Shown here piece after piece: positions 45,804 through 55,135 of a DNA stretch of 64,000 nt. Source of the stretch: Saliterribacillus persicus. Lineage in GTDB: Bacteria; Bacillota; Bacilli; Bacillales; Amphibacillaceae. The notes beneath the pieces are model-generated. The model had not been told where the DNA came from, made no database searches, and saw only the letters and a list, made by a program, of their open reading frames with translations. The stretch covers positions 1-64,000 of the forward strand of contig NZ_QPJJ01000009.1 of the NCBI RefSeq assembly GCF_003337485.1. The letters run 5' to 3'. Each line of letters starts with the position of its first letter. Position 1 is the first letter of the stretch. Position numbers and translations under genes: made by a program.

Positions 45804-45812
45804 AGTTACACA

Positions 45813-46190
45813 ATGGATACAATGGGAAGACACGTAATCGCAGAAATGTGGGATTGTAATATAGACAAGTTAAATGATATGAATCTAATCGAAAAAATAT
45901 TTGTTAATGCGGCGTTAAAAGCAGGAGCGGAAATTAGAGAAGTTGCCTTTCATAAATTTGCACCATATGGAGTTAGTGGTGTGGTTATTATCTCTGAATC
46001 ACATTTAACTATCCACAGTTTTCCTGAACATGGTTATGCTAGTATCGATGTTTACACATGTGGTGATATTATTGATCCTAACGTAGCAGCACAATATATT
46101 GCAGAAGAACTAGAATCGAAAAAATGTGAGAAGGTTGAAGTTCCTCGTGGAATGGGACCAGTTGATGTAAAGAATATTAAAGCTTTATAA
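45813..46190 (+). CDS. speH: S-adenosylmethionine decarboxylase proenzyme
   Basis: Decarboxylates SAM to the aminopropyl donor for spermidine. This 125-residue, short class 1B form is made as a proenzyme that cleaves itself between Glu62 and Ser63 (in [14 protein letters not shown]) to make the pyruvoyl cofactor; the active-site His68 and the later Cys in YTCGD are present. The start ATG 45813 follows the unusually strong GGGGGAG. A structured leader that may cover this site precedes the gene. In B. subtilis gapB lies just upstream; here it is absent. Ends with its own terminator. Confidence 0.97.
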   Translation: MDTMGRHVIAEMWDCNIDKLNDMNLIEKIFVNAALKAGAEIREVAFHKFAPYGVSGVVIISESHLTIHSFPEHGYASIDVYTCGDIIDPNVAAQYIAEELESKKCEKVEVPRGMGPVDVKNIKAL

Positions 46191-46203
46191 AAATGCTCAA
46201 TCA

Positions 46204-46235
46204 TCCCTTACGAATTTATTCGTAAGGGTTTTTAA
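46204..46235 (+). terminator. speH terminator
   Basis: CCCTTACGAAT pairs with ATTCGTAAGGG across a two-base loop and is followed by T5. Confidence 0.9.
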
Positions 46236-46349
46236 ATATGAATAATTATAAAAAAGGATTTTCGTTCTATAATAAGAGTCTGTGATCGTTTTCTTCGTTA
46301 AAACATGTTAAAATGTAGAGTAAGACTAAATACATAATGAGGTGTAGAA

Positions 46350-46739
46350 ATGGCAATCCGTGATTCGTTAAATAAAAATTTTAATAACCATTCTGAAACA
46401 AGAGACAAACACTGGGATCCAGCATTACAAACACACTATTTTAAGACTACAAAAGATAAGGCATTTGATAAACTAGAACCATTATTTAGAAATATGCCAG
46501 AATGTAAAATTGTAGCGGTATCGAAAGATCATGGGGAAATTAGCTTCAATTATAAAGCAGGCAGAAAAGCATTTATTATTATGACTATCATTATGGTGAA
46601 GCCTTATCGAACAGCCATTGATATTTCAGCAACTACTGAATCTGCTATCCCGTTTGACTTTGGTTATAGTCACAAACTTATACCAAAGCTTTATAATCAT
46701 ATTAAAAAAGAACTAGACTTTGTTGGAACAAAGGAATAA
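46350..46739 (+). CDS. conserved small cytosolic protein of unknown function
   Basis: I do not recognise a named family for this 129-residue soluble protein. It has no membrane helix or signal peptide. Notable parts are the N-terminal RDSLNKNFNNHSETRDKHWDPALQTHYFKT, a central beta-rich region (ECKIVAVSKDHGEISFNYKAGRKAFIIMTIIMVKPYRTAIDISATTES) and a C-terminal helix. The compact beta core after an extended polar N terminus slightly recalls DUF1499-type proteins, but I would not assign it. It lies between speH and nrdR with a good GAGGTG before ATG 46350. Confidence 0.75.
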   Translation: MAIRDSLNKNFNNHSETRDKHWDPALQTHYFKTTKDKAFDKLEPLFRNMPECKIVAVSKDHGEISFNYKAGRKAFIIMTIIMVKPYRTAIDISATTESAIPFDFGYSHKLIPKLYNHIKKELDFVGTKE

Positions 46740-46768
46740 TTACATGTTACATGAAGGGTTGATGAACA

Positions 46769-47242
46769 TTGCGTTGTCCCCACTGTCAATATAAAAATAC
46801 AAAGGTGTTAGATTCAAGGCCGATTGAAGATGGTCGTTCTATTCGTAGAAGAAGAGAGTGTGAAGATTGTAATTTTCGTTTCACTACTTTTGAAAGAATA
46901 GAAGAAGTACCAATTATAGTAGTTAAAAAAGAAGCGACACGTGAAGAGTACAGCAGAGAGAAATTAATGCGTGGCTTGATTAAAGCTTGCGAAAAACGAC
47001 CGGTTGCATTAGAAGAAATTGAAAATGTGGCACTTGAAATTGAACGAGAATTACGTAATAGAGGTACTTCAGAGGTTCTTAGTAAAGAGATTGGTGAAAT
47101 GGTTATGGATCGTTTAGCTAAAATTGATGAAGTCGCTTATGTTCGCTTTGCATCTGTTTATCGTCAGTTCAAGGATATCAGTGTGTTTTTAGATGAATTA
47201 AAAGATTTGATACAACAAGATAAGGGACAGGATAAAAAGTAG
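46769..47242 (+). CDS. nrdR: transcriptional repressor NrdR
   Basis: Represses ribonucleotide reductase genes when dATP is high. This 157-residue protein has an N-terminal zinc ribbon with four cysteines (CPHC at residues 3-6, CEDC at about 31-34) and an ATP-cone domain (about 49-139, with [27 protein letters not shown]). It starts at TTG 46769 after GAAGGGTTGATG, giving the family N terminus MRCPHC. NrdR boxes were not searched. The neighbour dnaB follows after 37 bases, so the replication genes are probably in the same transcript. Confidence 0.96.
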   Translation: MRCPHCQYKNTKVLDSRPIEDGRSIRRRRECEDCNFRFTTFERIEEVPIIVVKKEATREEYSREKLMRGLIKACEKRPVALEEIENVALEIERELRNRGTSEVLSKEIGEMVMDRLAKIDEVAYVRFASVYRQFKDISVFLDELKDLIQQDKGQDKK

Positions 47243-47279
47243 ATTTTTCTTTCTGTCGGCTGAAGAAGGAGGCTGTACA

Positions 47280-48662
47280 ATGAGTTTAGGAGATGTAGGG
47301 AAAATATTACCTATCGATGGATATATTGTTGAATTAAATAGGGAGTTACATAATGCTTATACTAAAAGCTTGACTCACTTGTATCAGCCTTTAATTGGCC
47401 TTGAAGCGATATCACTTTATCAGACCTTATTAACGGAAAATGAATGTTATATGGGTAAGCCCTATGCACAAACCCATCACGTCTTAATGCAATATATGCG
47501 ACAGCCTTTAGATGAAATATACAAAGCGAGAAAAAAATTAGAAGGTATTGGTCTTATGCAAACATACAAGCATAAGGCCAATGATTTTTATGTGTACACA
47601 TATTCCTTGCACTGTCCGTTTACCCCGAAAGAGTTTTTCGCTGATGATATGTTAAGCCAGCTACTGTATCATCAGTTGGGAAAAGATAAATTTGAGCATA
47701 TTAAACATATGTTTATAATAAGCGCTCAAAAGCAAAATGAGAAAACGGAAGTAACTGCTAATTTTGAAGAAGTATTTTCTACGTATACAGGACAGCAACA
47801 AGAAGTTCCTGAAAAACAACCCAAAACACAAAGTCAGACTGGTGTTCCAATTGAAACGCAAATTGATTTCCAATGGGTGAGTGAAACGCTCGAGCAACGT
47901 ATGCTGCCGGTGAAAGAGATTTTAACAGCTTCTAATCGAAAACTCATTACACAGATGAGTTCATTGTATGACTTAGCAAGTCATGAAATTGAAAAAGCAA
48001 TGCTGTGGGCCATTGATGATCGTAATTTTTTTAATGCCGAGGAATTTAAAGCAGCATGTATGGATTTTAATCGGGAAACACCAAATAAACAAAAACGCAC
48101 GAAGCTTTTAGATGAACGTGAAAAGTTAAAAGACAAAAAAAAGAATCCATCCGCTTCAAAAGAGGACCAGTTAATAGCTAGATTAGAGCAAATTTCTCCA
48201 CGGCAATTGTTAGCTGATCTTTCAGTAGGAAAAAAAGCTTCTAAGCAAGATTTGAAAATGATTGGAGAAGTAATGACCGAACAAGGTTTGCAAGCTGGTG
48301 TAATGAATGTGCTTATTCATTATGTCATGTTAAAAACAGATATGAAATTATCAAAAAGTTATTTAGAAAAAATAGCAAGTCACTGGGCTAGAAAGAATGT
48401 AACAACTGTAAGACAAGCAATGACGCTTGCAAAATCTGAAAACAATAAATACCAGCAGTGGAGAAAATATCCGAATCAAAATTATTATTCGAATAAGTCG
48501 TCCAAAACAGATATTCTGCCAGATTGGTTTAAAGAGCAAAAGAATAAAGATAATAAAAAAGACTCTAAAAAAGAAATGCAATCCGATAATGATAAAGAAC
48601 AAAAAGCTAAAGAAGCAGACCAAATGTTAGCTAACTATTTAGCTCGTCATTCCAATGAATAA
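47280..48662 (+). CDS. dnaB: replication initiation and membrane attachment protein DnaB
   Basis: This is the Bacillus-type DnaB (not the E. coli helicase): with DnaD and DnaI it loads the replicative helicase at oriC and at stalled forks. It has 460 residues, with a winged-helix-like N-terminal DDBH1 region (about 1-180), a DDBH2 domain (about 300-400, SPRQLLADLSVGKKASKQDLKMIGEVM) and a charged Lys/Asp-rich tail. The low-complexity linker KNKDNKKDSKKEMQSDNDKE is at the end. The start ATG 47280 follows GAAGGAGG. dnaI follows after 14 bases. Confidence 0.93.
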   Translation: MSLGDVGKILPIDGYIVELNRELHNAYTKSLTHLYQPLIGLEAISLYQTLLTENECYMGKPYAQTHHVLMQYMRQPLDEIYKARKKLEGIGLMQTYKHKANDFYVYTYSLHCPFTPKEFFADDMLSQLLYHQLGKDKFEHIKHMFIISAQKQNEKTEVTANFEEVFSTYTGQQQEVPEKQPKTQSQTGVPIETQIDFQWVSETLEQRMLPVKEILTASNRKLITQMSSLYDLASHEIEKAMLWAIDDRNFFNAEEFKAACMDFNRETPNKQKRTKLLDEREKLKDKKKNPSASKEDQLIARLEQISPRQLLADLSVGKKASKQDLKMIGEVMTEQGLQAGVMNVLIHYVMLKTDMKLSKSYLEKIASHWARKNVTTVRQAMTLAKSENNKYQQWRKYPNQNYYSNKSSKTDILPDWFKEQKNKDNKKDSKKEMQSDNDKEQKAKEADQMLANYLARHSNE

Positions 48663-48676
48663 TAAGGGTGATCAAA

Positions 48677-49612
48677 ATGGAGCCAATCCAAAAAGCAATG
48701 AAAAACTGGATGAGAAATAATGAAAGTTTTCAGTCCAATTATCAAGAGATTAGAAAAAAAATAATAAATGATCCCCAAATTCAATCCGTGCTTAGTAAGC
48801 ATATTGAACTTGATGAATCGGATATCAACCGAAATTTAATGAAGTTGTATGAATTTCAATCAGCATCTAAAAATTGCAATGATTGTGCTAATTTAGAGAG
48901 CTGTAAAAACATTTTAAAAGGCTATACACCAAACCTTGTCGTAGAAGGAAAAGATGTTACGTTAAGATATGAGAAGTGCCATAAACATATCCAGTATGAA
49001 GAAATGAGAAAAAGAGAATCTTTAATCCAAAGTTTATATATGCCTAAACAAATTTCGAATGCCAGACTTAAAGACTTAGAAACTGGAGAATATGACCGAA
49101 AAGGAGCAGTACAGGCGATCATTGAATTGTTAGATGCTAGTGATAAGGCACCGATCAAAAAAGGTTTGTATTTCCATGGTCCATTTGGAACTGGTAAAAC
49201 TTTTATGCTCGGGGTAATCGCTAATGAATTAGCAAATCGGAATATCCAATGTACAGTTATCTATATGCCAGAATTTGTAAGAGAAATGAAGGCCTCGATA
49301 AGAGATGACAGTCTAAATGATAAGATTGAGCACTTTAAAAGAGCAGATGTTCTTATGTTTGATGATATCGGTGCAGAATCAATTTCTTCCTGGTTTAGAG
49401 ATGAGATTTTAGGTTCGATTTTACAATATCGTATGATGGAGGAGCAGCCTGTCTTTTTCACGTCAAATTATAACTTAGATCAATTAGAGAAGCATTTGGC
49501 TACTACAAATCGTGGAGATACAGAAGCAATAAAAGCTGCTAGGATTATCGAGAGAATAAAACAGTTAAGCAAACCCGTATCATTATTTGATCGTTATCGT
49601 ACCGATGATTAA
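48677..49612 (+). CDS. dnaI: helicase loader DnaI
   Basis: AAA+ ATPase that loads the hexameric helicase DnaC together with DnaB and DnaD. From ATG 48677 it is 311 residues. An N-terminal zinc-binding domain with Cys residues (NCNDCANLESCKN and KCHKH) that contacts the helicase is followed by the AAA+ core: Walker A GPFGTGKT (about residue 168), Walker B VLMFDDIGAES and sensor region VFFTSNYNLDQLEKHL. The frame opens at GTG 48668, but that lies inside the ribosome binding site AAGGGTGAT. Follows dnaB closely. Confidence 0.95.
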   Translation: MEPIQKAMKNWMRNNESFQSNYQEIRKKIINDPQIQSVLSKHIELDESDINRNLMKLYEFQSASKNCNDCANLESCKNILKGYTPNLVVEGKDVTLRYEKCHKHIQYEEMRKRESLIQSLYMPKQISNARLKDLETGEYDRKGAVQAIIELLDASDKAPIKKGLYFHGPFGTGKTFMLGVIANELANRNIQCTVIYMPEFVREMKASIRDDSLNDKIEHFKRADVLMFDDIGAESISSWFRDEILGSILQYRMMEEQPVFFTSNYNLDQLEKHLATTNRGDTEAIKAARIIERIKQLSKPVSLFDRYRTDD

Positions 49613-49640
49613 CACATTCCTTTTGGGGAATGTGTTTTTC
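49611..49640 (+). terminator. nrdR-dnaB-dnaI terminator
   Basis: AACACATTCC pairs with GGAATGTGTT across a six-base loop and is followed by T5. Confidence 0.88.
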
Positions 49641-49860
49641 TGTCTCAGAAACAAGCTGATTCCCTTTAAGAAATTAAACGATGGCTTTATTAAAACTAAG
49701 AATAAAATAATAAAAAATAGATTTTTCACTAGAAGTGCGAACAAATAAGGATGTTAGTTAAGTTATATAAAATAATATGCGATGATATTTAAGAATGAAT
49801 CATGTTTGTCCCTCAACTTCCATATAATATAACAGTTTTAGTGGATGAGGGTGATAAAGG

Positions 49861-50688
49861 ATGTGGACCATTTATTTTCATAATCTCAAGGAAGCAAAAA
49901 CATTTTATCGTTATGTACAGGCTAAATCATTACTACTATTCGTAAAGTGGAGTCCTATTGATGTCTTACATATTGAAGTATCCAAAAAAAGGGACGCGTT
50001 AACGTCTGAGGCGGTAAAAGAGATTGCGTTAGGATTAGCTAAAGTTTTTGTCACACACAAAGAATATCAAATGATTCGTACCATTTTAGGAGAGAGTTAT
50101 TATTTTACAGAAGAGCATGAAGTGGATCGTATTACAGCTATTAGTCTTGCTATATTAAATAAGGATGAAGACATATACGAAGCTTCCATCCACAAGCATG
50201 AATTGCATGACACCTTACAAATGATTTTTTATTATAATATTGAATCCACTTCCATTGATTTTGACTCTATTGTTCGTTTTAGAATGCATCTTTATCAGGA
50301 GCATTTAATTCAAATTATTGGAATGGCGATTGATGAATTTAAGCGAGAGGAAGACTATCAATTATTTTTACAGAGTATTAGAGAATTTTTACAAAGAAGA
50401 CCTCCAGAAATAGAAACTTTGCATATTCTACAAGGAAATCCTTTTATATTTTATTATGAAAATGGAAAAAGAATATCAGTTAAAGAGATGAACGAACTAC
50501 TTTGTCATACACCACTCTACTTATTTGGATTAGAATCAAATGAAAAAAATCTTTCCCCCTTTCTAGCATTAGCTCCAAAAAAAGTAATCATATATGGAGA
50601 GGACCCTACAGAAGCGAAGACTCAGAACATCTTAAATATTTTTGAGGAAAATGCTAAGTTCTCATCTCTTGAGGCATTTCCCTTCTAA
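49861..50688 (+). CDS. ytxC: putative sporulation protein YtxC
   Basis: This 275-residue soluble protein belongs to the YtxC family, recognised from its length, the start MWTIYFHNLKEAKTFY, the central FDSIVRFRMHLYQEHLIQIIGMAIDEFKREEDYQLFL and its place just before thrS, as in B. subtilis. It is annotated as a sporulation protein, but its action is not known and no catalytic motif is visible. The start ATG 49861 follows GGGTGATAAAGG. Its upstream partner ytxB of B. subtilis is not present. Confidence 0.85.
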   Translation: MWTIYFHNLKEAKTFYRYVQAKSLLLFVKWSPIDVLHIEVSKKRDALTSEAVKEIALGLAKVFVTHKEYQMIRTILGESYYFTEEHEVDRITAISLAILNKDEDIYEASIHKHELHDTLQMIFYYNIESTSIDFDSIVRFRMHLYQEHLIQIIGMAIDEFKREEDYQLFLQSIREFLQRRPPEIETLHILQGNPFIFYYENGKRISVKEMNELLCHTPLYLFGLESNEKNLSPFLALAPKKVIIYGEDPTEAKTQNILNIFEENAKFSSLEAFPF

Positions 50689-50710
50689 GCGTATTAATTT
50701 TGAAAAAAGC

Positions 50711-50739
50711 TTGATTTTTTAGAGGCTAATCATTATAAT
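50711..50739 (+). promoter_or_regulatory. thrS promoter
   Basis: TTGATT (50711-50716), a 17-base spacer and a perfect TATAAT (50734-50739), just ahead of the T-box leader. Confidence 0.8.
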
Positions 50740-50761
50740 GAATCGCATATAGTTAATACAT

Positions 50762-51013
50762 GAATTGTGAAGATAAGGACAAAATGGTAGAGAACGCATT
50801 TTTAAGAAGAGAGGAAAGTCTAGGCTGAAAGCTTTCTGAATGGCCCTTAACCATTACCACCTTTGAACACTATATGCGAATGAAGTAGTGTATAGCGATT
50901 AGTCCTCGTTACCGGATGTTAAGAGTTGCATTTAGCTATGCTGAATTTGGGTGGAACCACGGGTAATAACGCTCGTCCCTTTGTCGTTAGACAGAGGGAT
51001 GGGCGTTTTTTAT
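50762..51013 (+). promoter_or_regulatory. T-box leader of thrS
   Basis: A tRNA-sensing leader with the T-box GGGTGGAACCACGG at about 50949-50962 is followed by the terminator AACGCTCGTCCCT/AGGGATGGGCGTT at 50969-51007 with T6. The TGGA variant base (A) fits the U discriminator of tRNA-Thr, and an ACC codon in CATTACCACC is the likely specifier. Uncharged tRNA-Thr should favour the antiterminator and expression of thrS. Confidence 0.9.
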
Positions 51014-51152
51014 TTCACTGTAGGAAAGCTTATCGGACTAAAGTATAAGGAAAACTAAAGCTTTCGCCCTAAAGACTTGTCGATAAGCCAAGTTTTTCTC
51101 GGATTTCATAATTAGATGGAATTTATTACTACAATAAAAAGGAGTGTTACAG

Positions 51153-53105
51153 ATGGCCAAATTAAACATTACATTTCCTGATGGATCAATAAAAGAATTT
51201 GATTCAGGGATAACTGGTGAAGAAATAGCTTTTTCTATTTCTCCAGGATTAAAAAAACAAGCACTAGCAATAAAATTGGATCAGGTATATTACGATCTTC
51301 GTACACCAATAGAAGTAGATGGTGCAATTGAGATTATTACAGTAAAAAATCTTGAAGGAATTGAAATTTTGCGACATTCCACTGCTCACCTTATGGCTCA
51401 AGCGATTAAACGTTTGTATGATAACGTGAAGCTAGGTGTTGGACCTACTATCGAAAATGGATTCTACTATGATATTGATATGGAAGAAAGCATCACACCA
51501 GAAGATCTTCCACGAATAGAAAAAGAAATGAAAAGAATTGTAGATGAAAATCTTGAAGTCATTCGAGAAGAAGTAAGTCGCGAACAAGCACAAGAGATGT
51601 TTAAAGAAATAGGAGATGACTTGAAGCTTGAATTGCTTGAAGCCATTCCTGCTGATGAAAAAGTTACAATATATCGTCAAGGGGAATTTTTCGATCTTTG
51701 TAGAGGAGTACACGTTCCTTCTACAAGTAAAATCAAGGTGTTTAAATTATTAAACATTTCAGGAGCGTATTGGCGCGGAGATAGTGACAATAAAATGCTT
51801 CAACGCATTTATGGAACTGCTTTTGAAAAACAAGGACAATTGGATGAGTACTTAAAAATGCGTGAAGAAGCAAAAGAAAGAGACCACCGTAAGCTAGGTA
51901 AAGAATTAGGTATCTTTACTGTCTCTCAAAAAGTTGGGCAAGGGTTACCTTTATGGTTACCTAAAGGAGCTACTATTCGCCGCACAATCGAGCGATATAT
52001 AGTGGACCTTGAAGAAAGGCTAGGTTATGATCACGTTTATACTCCAGTCCTTGGTAGTGTAGAGTTGTATAAGACTAGTGGACATTGGGATCACTATCAG
52101 GATGATATGTTTCCAACTATGGAAATGGATAATGAAGACTTGGTGCTACGACCTATGAATTGTCCACATCACATGATGGTGTATAAAAATGAACTTCATA
52201 GTTATAGAAGCTTGCCTATAAGAATAGCTGAACTTGGAACAATGCATCGCCATGAAATGTCGGGTGCTTTGGCTGGGTTACAACGAGTGAGAGCTATGAC
52301 ACTGAATGATGCACACATATTTGCCCGTCCAGATCAGTTAAAAGAGGAGTTTATAAGAGTAGTGAAGCTAGTCCAAAATGTGTATAAAGATTTTGGAATC
52401 GATGATTATTATTTCCGCTTATCCTACAGAGATCCTGAAGATAAAAAGAAATATGTAGATAACGATGAAATGTGGGAAAAAGCACAGGCAATGCTAAAAG
52501 AAACAATGGAAGATATGGAACTTGATTATGTAGAAGCTGACGGAGAAGCTGCTTTCTATGGTCCAAAACTTGATGTACAGGTGAAAACTGCACTTGGAAA
52601 AGATGAAACATTATCTACAGTGCAATTGGACTTCCATCTACCAGAAAGATTTGACTTAACTTATATTGGTGAAGATGGTAAAGAGCATCGTCCTGTAGTT
52701 ATTCATCGTGGTGTTGTTTCAACCATGGAAAGGTTTGTGGCCTTTTTAATAGAAGAATATAAAGGTGCTTTTCCAACCTGGTTAGCACCAGTGCAAGTAA
52801 AAGTAATTCCAGTATCAGCGAATGCCCATTTGGATTATGCTAAAAAGGTAGAAGATCTTCTTCGAGAAAGTGGAGTTCGAGTAGAAATAGATGAGCGAGA
52901 TGAAAAAATCGGCTATAAAATTCGCGAAGCTCAAACGCAGAAAGTACCATTCCAACTAGTTGTTGGTGATAATGAAATTAAAGATAATGGAGTTAATGTG
53001 AGAAGATATGGTGAGAAAAACTCTGAAACCGTAACACTAGAAGAGTTTAAAACAAGCATTAAAAAAGAAATAAAAGAAAGAACAAATCGAAAGAAAAAGA
53101 GCTAA
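51153..53105 (+). CDS. thrS: threonyl-tRNA synthetase
   Basis: Charges tRNA-Thr and edits mischarged serine. This 650-residue protein has an N-terminal TGS domain (1-62), the editing domain (about 65-220, with [14 protein letters not shown] and [10 protein letters not shown]), the class II core with motif 2 [20 protein letters not shown], zinc ligands in [10 protein letters not shown] and [13 protein letters not shown] (motif 3), and the anticodon domain (about 540-640, [19 protein letters not shown]). All catalytic features are intact. The frame opens at GTG 51144, but AGGAGTG before ATG 51153 fixes the start. Controlled by the T-box. Confidence 0.98.
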   Translation: MAKLNITFPDGSIKEFDSGITGEEIAFSISPGLKKQALAIKLDQVYYDLRTPIEVDGAIEIITVKNLEGIEILRHSTAHLMAQAIKRLYDNVKLGVGPTIENGFYYDIDMEESITPEDLPRIEKEMKRIVDENLEVIREEVSREQAQEMFKEIGDDLKLELLEAIPADEKVTIYRQGEFFDLCRGVHVPSTSKIKVFKLLNISGAYWRGDSDNKMLQRIYGTAFEKQGQLDEYLKMREEAKERDHRKLGKELGIFTVSQKVGQGLPLWLPKGATIRRTIERYIVDLEERLGYDHVYTPVLGSVELYKTSGHWDHYQDDMFPTMEMDNEDLVLRPMNCPHHMMVYKNELHSYRSLPIRIAELGTMHRHEMSGALAGLQRVRAMTLNDAHIFARPDQLKEEFIRVVKLVQNVYKDFGIDDYYFRLSYRDPEDKKKYVDNDEMWEKAQAMLKETMEDMELDYVEADGEAAFYGPKLDVQVKTALGKDETLSTVQLDFHLPERFDLTYIGEDGKEHRPVVIHRGVVSTMERFVAFLIEEYKGAFPTWLAPVQVKVIPVSANAHLDYAKKVEDLLRESGVRVEIDERDEKIGYKIREAQTQKVPFQLVVGDNEIKDNGVNVRRYGEKNSETVTLEEFKTSIKKEIKERTNRKKKS

Positions 53106-53158
53106 AATTACATTAGTTCGAGACTATTAAGCAATTTAACCAGTTTTAAAACAAATTC

Positions 53159-53187
53159 TTGACGAGGGTTTGGCTACGTGTTATGAT
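53159..53187 (+). promoter_or_regulatory. infC operon promoter
   Basis: TTGACG (53159-53164), 17 bases, TATGAT (53182-53187): a strong sigma-A promoter. Confidence 0.82.
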
Positions 53188-53193
53188 GTTCTA

Positions 53194-53340
53194 GTGAAAT
53201 TAAATATGATCAATGGCAAGTAGAAGCACCCGCTTCTCACCTGATTGACACGGTATTGTAGTTGACAGGTAGTTCCGAATGTATGTTTATTAACGGATAA
53301 ATGTGTGGGTGCAGCGTATGTACCCGCACTTTTTTTATTT
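53194..53340 (+). promoter_or_regulatory. L20-responsive leader of the infC operon
   Basis: The leader ends in a strong intrinsic terminator, GTGTGGGTGC/GTACCCGCAC with T7 at 53303-53338, 100 bases before infC. In B. subtilis ribosomal protein L20 (last gene of this operon) binds such a leader and causes premature termination. The pairing partners of the antiterminator (CACCCGC near 53228) can be seen upstream. Confidence 0.8.
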
Positions 53341-53441
53341 TGTTTGAATTTTTTCAAGTGAAATTAAACAGCAACCTTGTCGTAGCCTTAAAAAATGAGG
53401 CAGGTCATAATTTGATTGTTAAAATATTTCGGAGGTGGCTC

Positions 53442-53960
53442 ATTATTAGCAAAGATATGAATGTCAATGAGAATATTCGTGCTCGTGAAGTACGACTTAT
53501 TGATTCAAACGGGGATCAACTTGGTGTTAAATCTCGTCAAGACGCATTAGAAATTGCACAAAATCGAAATTTAGATCTAGTTTTGGTTGCGCCTAACGCA
53601 AAACCACCCGTATGCCGAATCATGGACTATGGTAAATTCCGCTTTGAACAACAAAAGAAAGAAAAAGAAGCGAGAAAGAAACAAAAAATTATCCATGTGA
53701 AAGAAGTAAGACTTAGTCCTGGTATCGAAGAACATGACTTTAACACTAAATTGCGTAATGCACGTAAATTTTTAGAAAAAGGTGATAAAGTTAAAGTTTC
53801 TATTCGTTTTCGTGGTAGAGCGATTACGCATAAAGAATTAGGACAAAAAGTATTGGTTCGCATGGCAGAAGAATGTAAAGATCTTTCCACGATAGAACAA
53901 AGACCAAAAATGGAAGGTCGAAGCATGTTCTTAATGCTAGCACCAGTAAACGAGAAGTAA
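53442..53960 (+). CDS. infC: translation initiation factor IF-3 (AUU start)
   Basis: IF-3 binds the 30S subunit, checks the start codon and keeps subunits apart. This 172-residue protein has the N-terminal domain [29 protein letters not shown], a linker with the conserved [18 protein letters not shown], and the C-terminal domain with [29 protein letters not shown]. No usable ATG lies near the ribosome binding site GGAGGTG (53431-53437): the first is at 53457, 19 bases away. ATT codons at 53442 and 53445 sit at 4 and 7 bases, encoding the family start MISKD, so an AUU start, as in B. subtilis, is the natural reading. It allows IF-3 to regulate its own synthesis. Confidence 0.95.
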   Translation: MISKDMNVNENIRAREVRLIDSNGDQLGVKSRQDALEIAQNRNLDLVLVAPNAKPPVCRIMDYGKFRFEQQKKEKEARKKQKIIHVKEVRLSPGIEEHDFNTKLRNARKFLEKGDKVKVSIRFRGRAITHKELGQKVLVRMAEECKDLSTIEQRPKMEGRSMFLMLAPVNEK

Positions 53961-54006
53961 TCAAAAAAAGTATAATCATTTATAGTTTATAAGGAGGAAG
54001 TTTCTC

Positions 54007-54201
54007 ATGCCAAAAATGAAAACTCATCGCGGTAGTGCAAAAAGATTTAAAAAAACAGGTACTGGTAAAGTAAAACGTTCACACGCTTTTACTAGCCACA
54101 TGTTTGCAAACAAATCTCAAAAACAAAAGCGTAAATTACGTAAAGGTACACTTGTTTCTTCTGGAGATTATAAGCGTATCAAGCAAATGTTACCAAAATA
54201 A
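54007..54201 (+). CDS. rpmI: 50S ribosomal protein L35
   Basis: This small, highly basic protein of the large subunit is 64 residues long, with the family start [28 protein letters not shown] and end [20 protein letters not shown]. The usual length is 64-66. The start ATG 54007 follows AAGGAGGAAG. Second gene of infC-rpmI-rplT, controlled by the L20 leader upstream of infC. Confidence 0.98.
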   Translation: MPKMKTHRGSAKRFKKTGTGKVKRSHAFTSHMFANKSQKQKRKLRKGTLVSSGDYKRIKQMLPK

Positions 54202-54248
54202 ATTTGATTTTAATCGAAATTCGTTGATTTATATAGGAGGGAATTAAT

Positions 54249-54605
54249 ATGGCACGTGTTAAAGGTGGAACAGTTACACGCAAGCGTCGTAAACGTATAT
54301 TAAAGTTAGCTAAGGGTTATTATGGTTCGAAACATGCCCTGTTTAAAACAGCAAAACAACAAGTAATGAAATCAGGTCAGTATGCATATCGTGACCGCAG
54401 ACAGAAGAAACGTGACTTCCGTAAATTATGGATCGCACGTATCAATGCTGCAGCTCGTTTAAATGACCTTTCATATAGCCGTTTCATGCATGGTTTAAAG
54501 CAAGCGGGTATTGATATTAACCGTAAAATGCTAGCTGATATTGCAATAAATGATGAAAAAGCATTTGCTGCATTAGCTGATCAAGCAAAAGACGCTTTAA
54601 AATAA
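54249..54605 (+). CDS. rplT: 50S ribosomal protein L20
   Basis: Essential for early 50S assembly and autoregulator of its operon through the leader before infC. It has 118 residues, with the basic N-terminal extension [29 protein letters not shown] that threads into 23S rRNA and the globular RNA-binding domain (about 60-118, [28 protein letters not shown]) that also recognises the mRNA leader. The start ATG 54249 follows ATAGGAGGG. Confidence 0.98.
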   Translation: MARVKGGTVTRKRRKRILKLAKGYYGSKHALFKTAKQQVMKSGQYAYRDRRQKKRDFRKLWIARINAAARLNDLSYSRFMHGLKQAGIDINRKMLADIAINDEKAFAALADQAKDALK

Positions 54606-54613
54606 GTAAATGA

Positions 54614-54653
54614 CAATCAGACTATGAAGGATAACTTTGTAGTCTGATTTTTT
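54614..54653 (+). terminator. infC-rpmI-rplT terminator
   Basis: AATCAGACTA pairs with TAGTCTGATT (slightly offset) across a loop of about 14 and is followed by T6. Confidence 0.82.
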
Positions 54654-54802
54654 GATGAACAAGAGATTTTTCGAAAAATGCTAGTGAAATAAATTTTAAG
54701 TATTCCTAGTCTCCTCCGAAGAAAATCATCCTTTTCGATCAATACTTTGTAAAAGAACATACGAAATTATCAAAAACAAAATGAAATAATGAGGAGCTAA
54801 CA

Positions 54803-55072
54803 ATGCAAAATTTATTTTTAATCTATTTAATTCTGATTAATTTGATCACTTTTGTGTTAATGGGTGTGGATAAGAAAAAGGCAAGAAATAATCAATGGAG
54901 AATATCCGAGAAAACATTGTGGATCGGTGCATTGTTATTCGGTGCAATAGGTGTGTGGTTAGGTATGAAAATTTTCCATCATAAAACAAAGCATACATCA
55001 TTTAAAATAGGCATCCCTATCTTAATCTTGTTAGAACTAATAGCACTATATTACATACGTCCCTTTTTATAG
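54803..55072 (+). CDS. ysdA: DUF1294 membrane protein YsdA
   Basis: This 89-residue protein of the DUF1294 family has hydrophobic helices at about residues 3-20, 39-56 and 68-86, separated by GVDKKKARNNQWRISEKTL and FHHKTKHTSFKIGIP, which are the family signatures. Function is unknown. It follows rplT as in B. subtilis, but behind a terminator, with its own AGGAG before ATG 54803. Confidence 0.9.
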   Translation: MQNLFLIYLILINLITFVLMGVDKKKARNNQWRISEKTLWIGALLFGAIGVWLGMKIFHHKTKHTSFKIGIPILILLELIALYYIRPFL

Positions 55073-55135
55073 TAACGGACTAATTTGTCATAACAGCTCG
55101 TCCTTTGTCATAGTATTAGATAGAGGTGTTGTAAA

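Noticed and set aside
48363-48623. Hydrophobic minus-strand frame at the dnaB end
   Set aside because: Phe/Ile-rich only because it is the reverse of a Lys/Asn/Asp-rich DnaB tail; no ribosome binding site.
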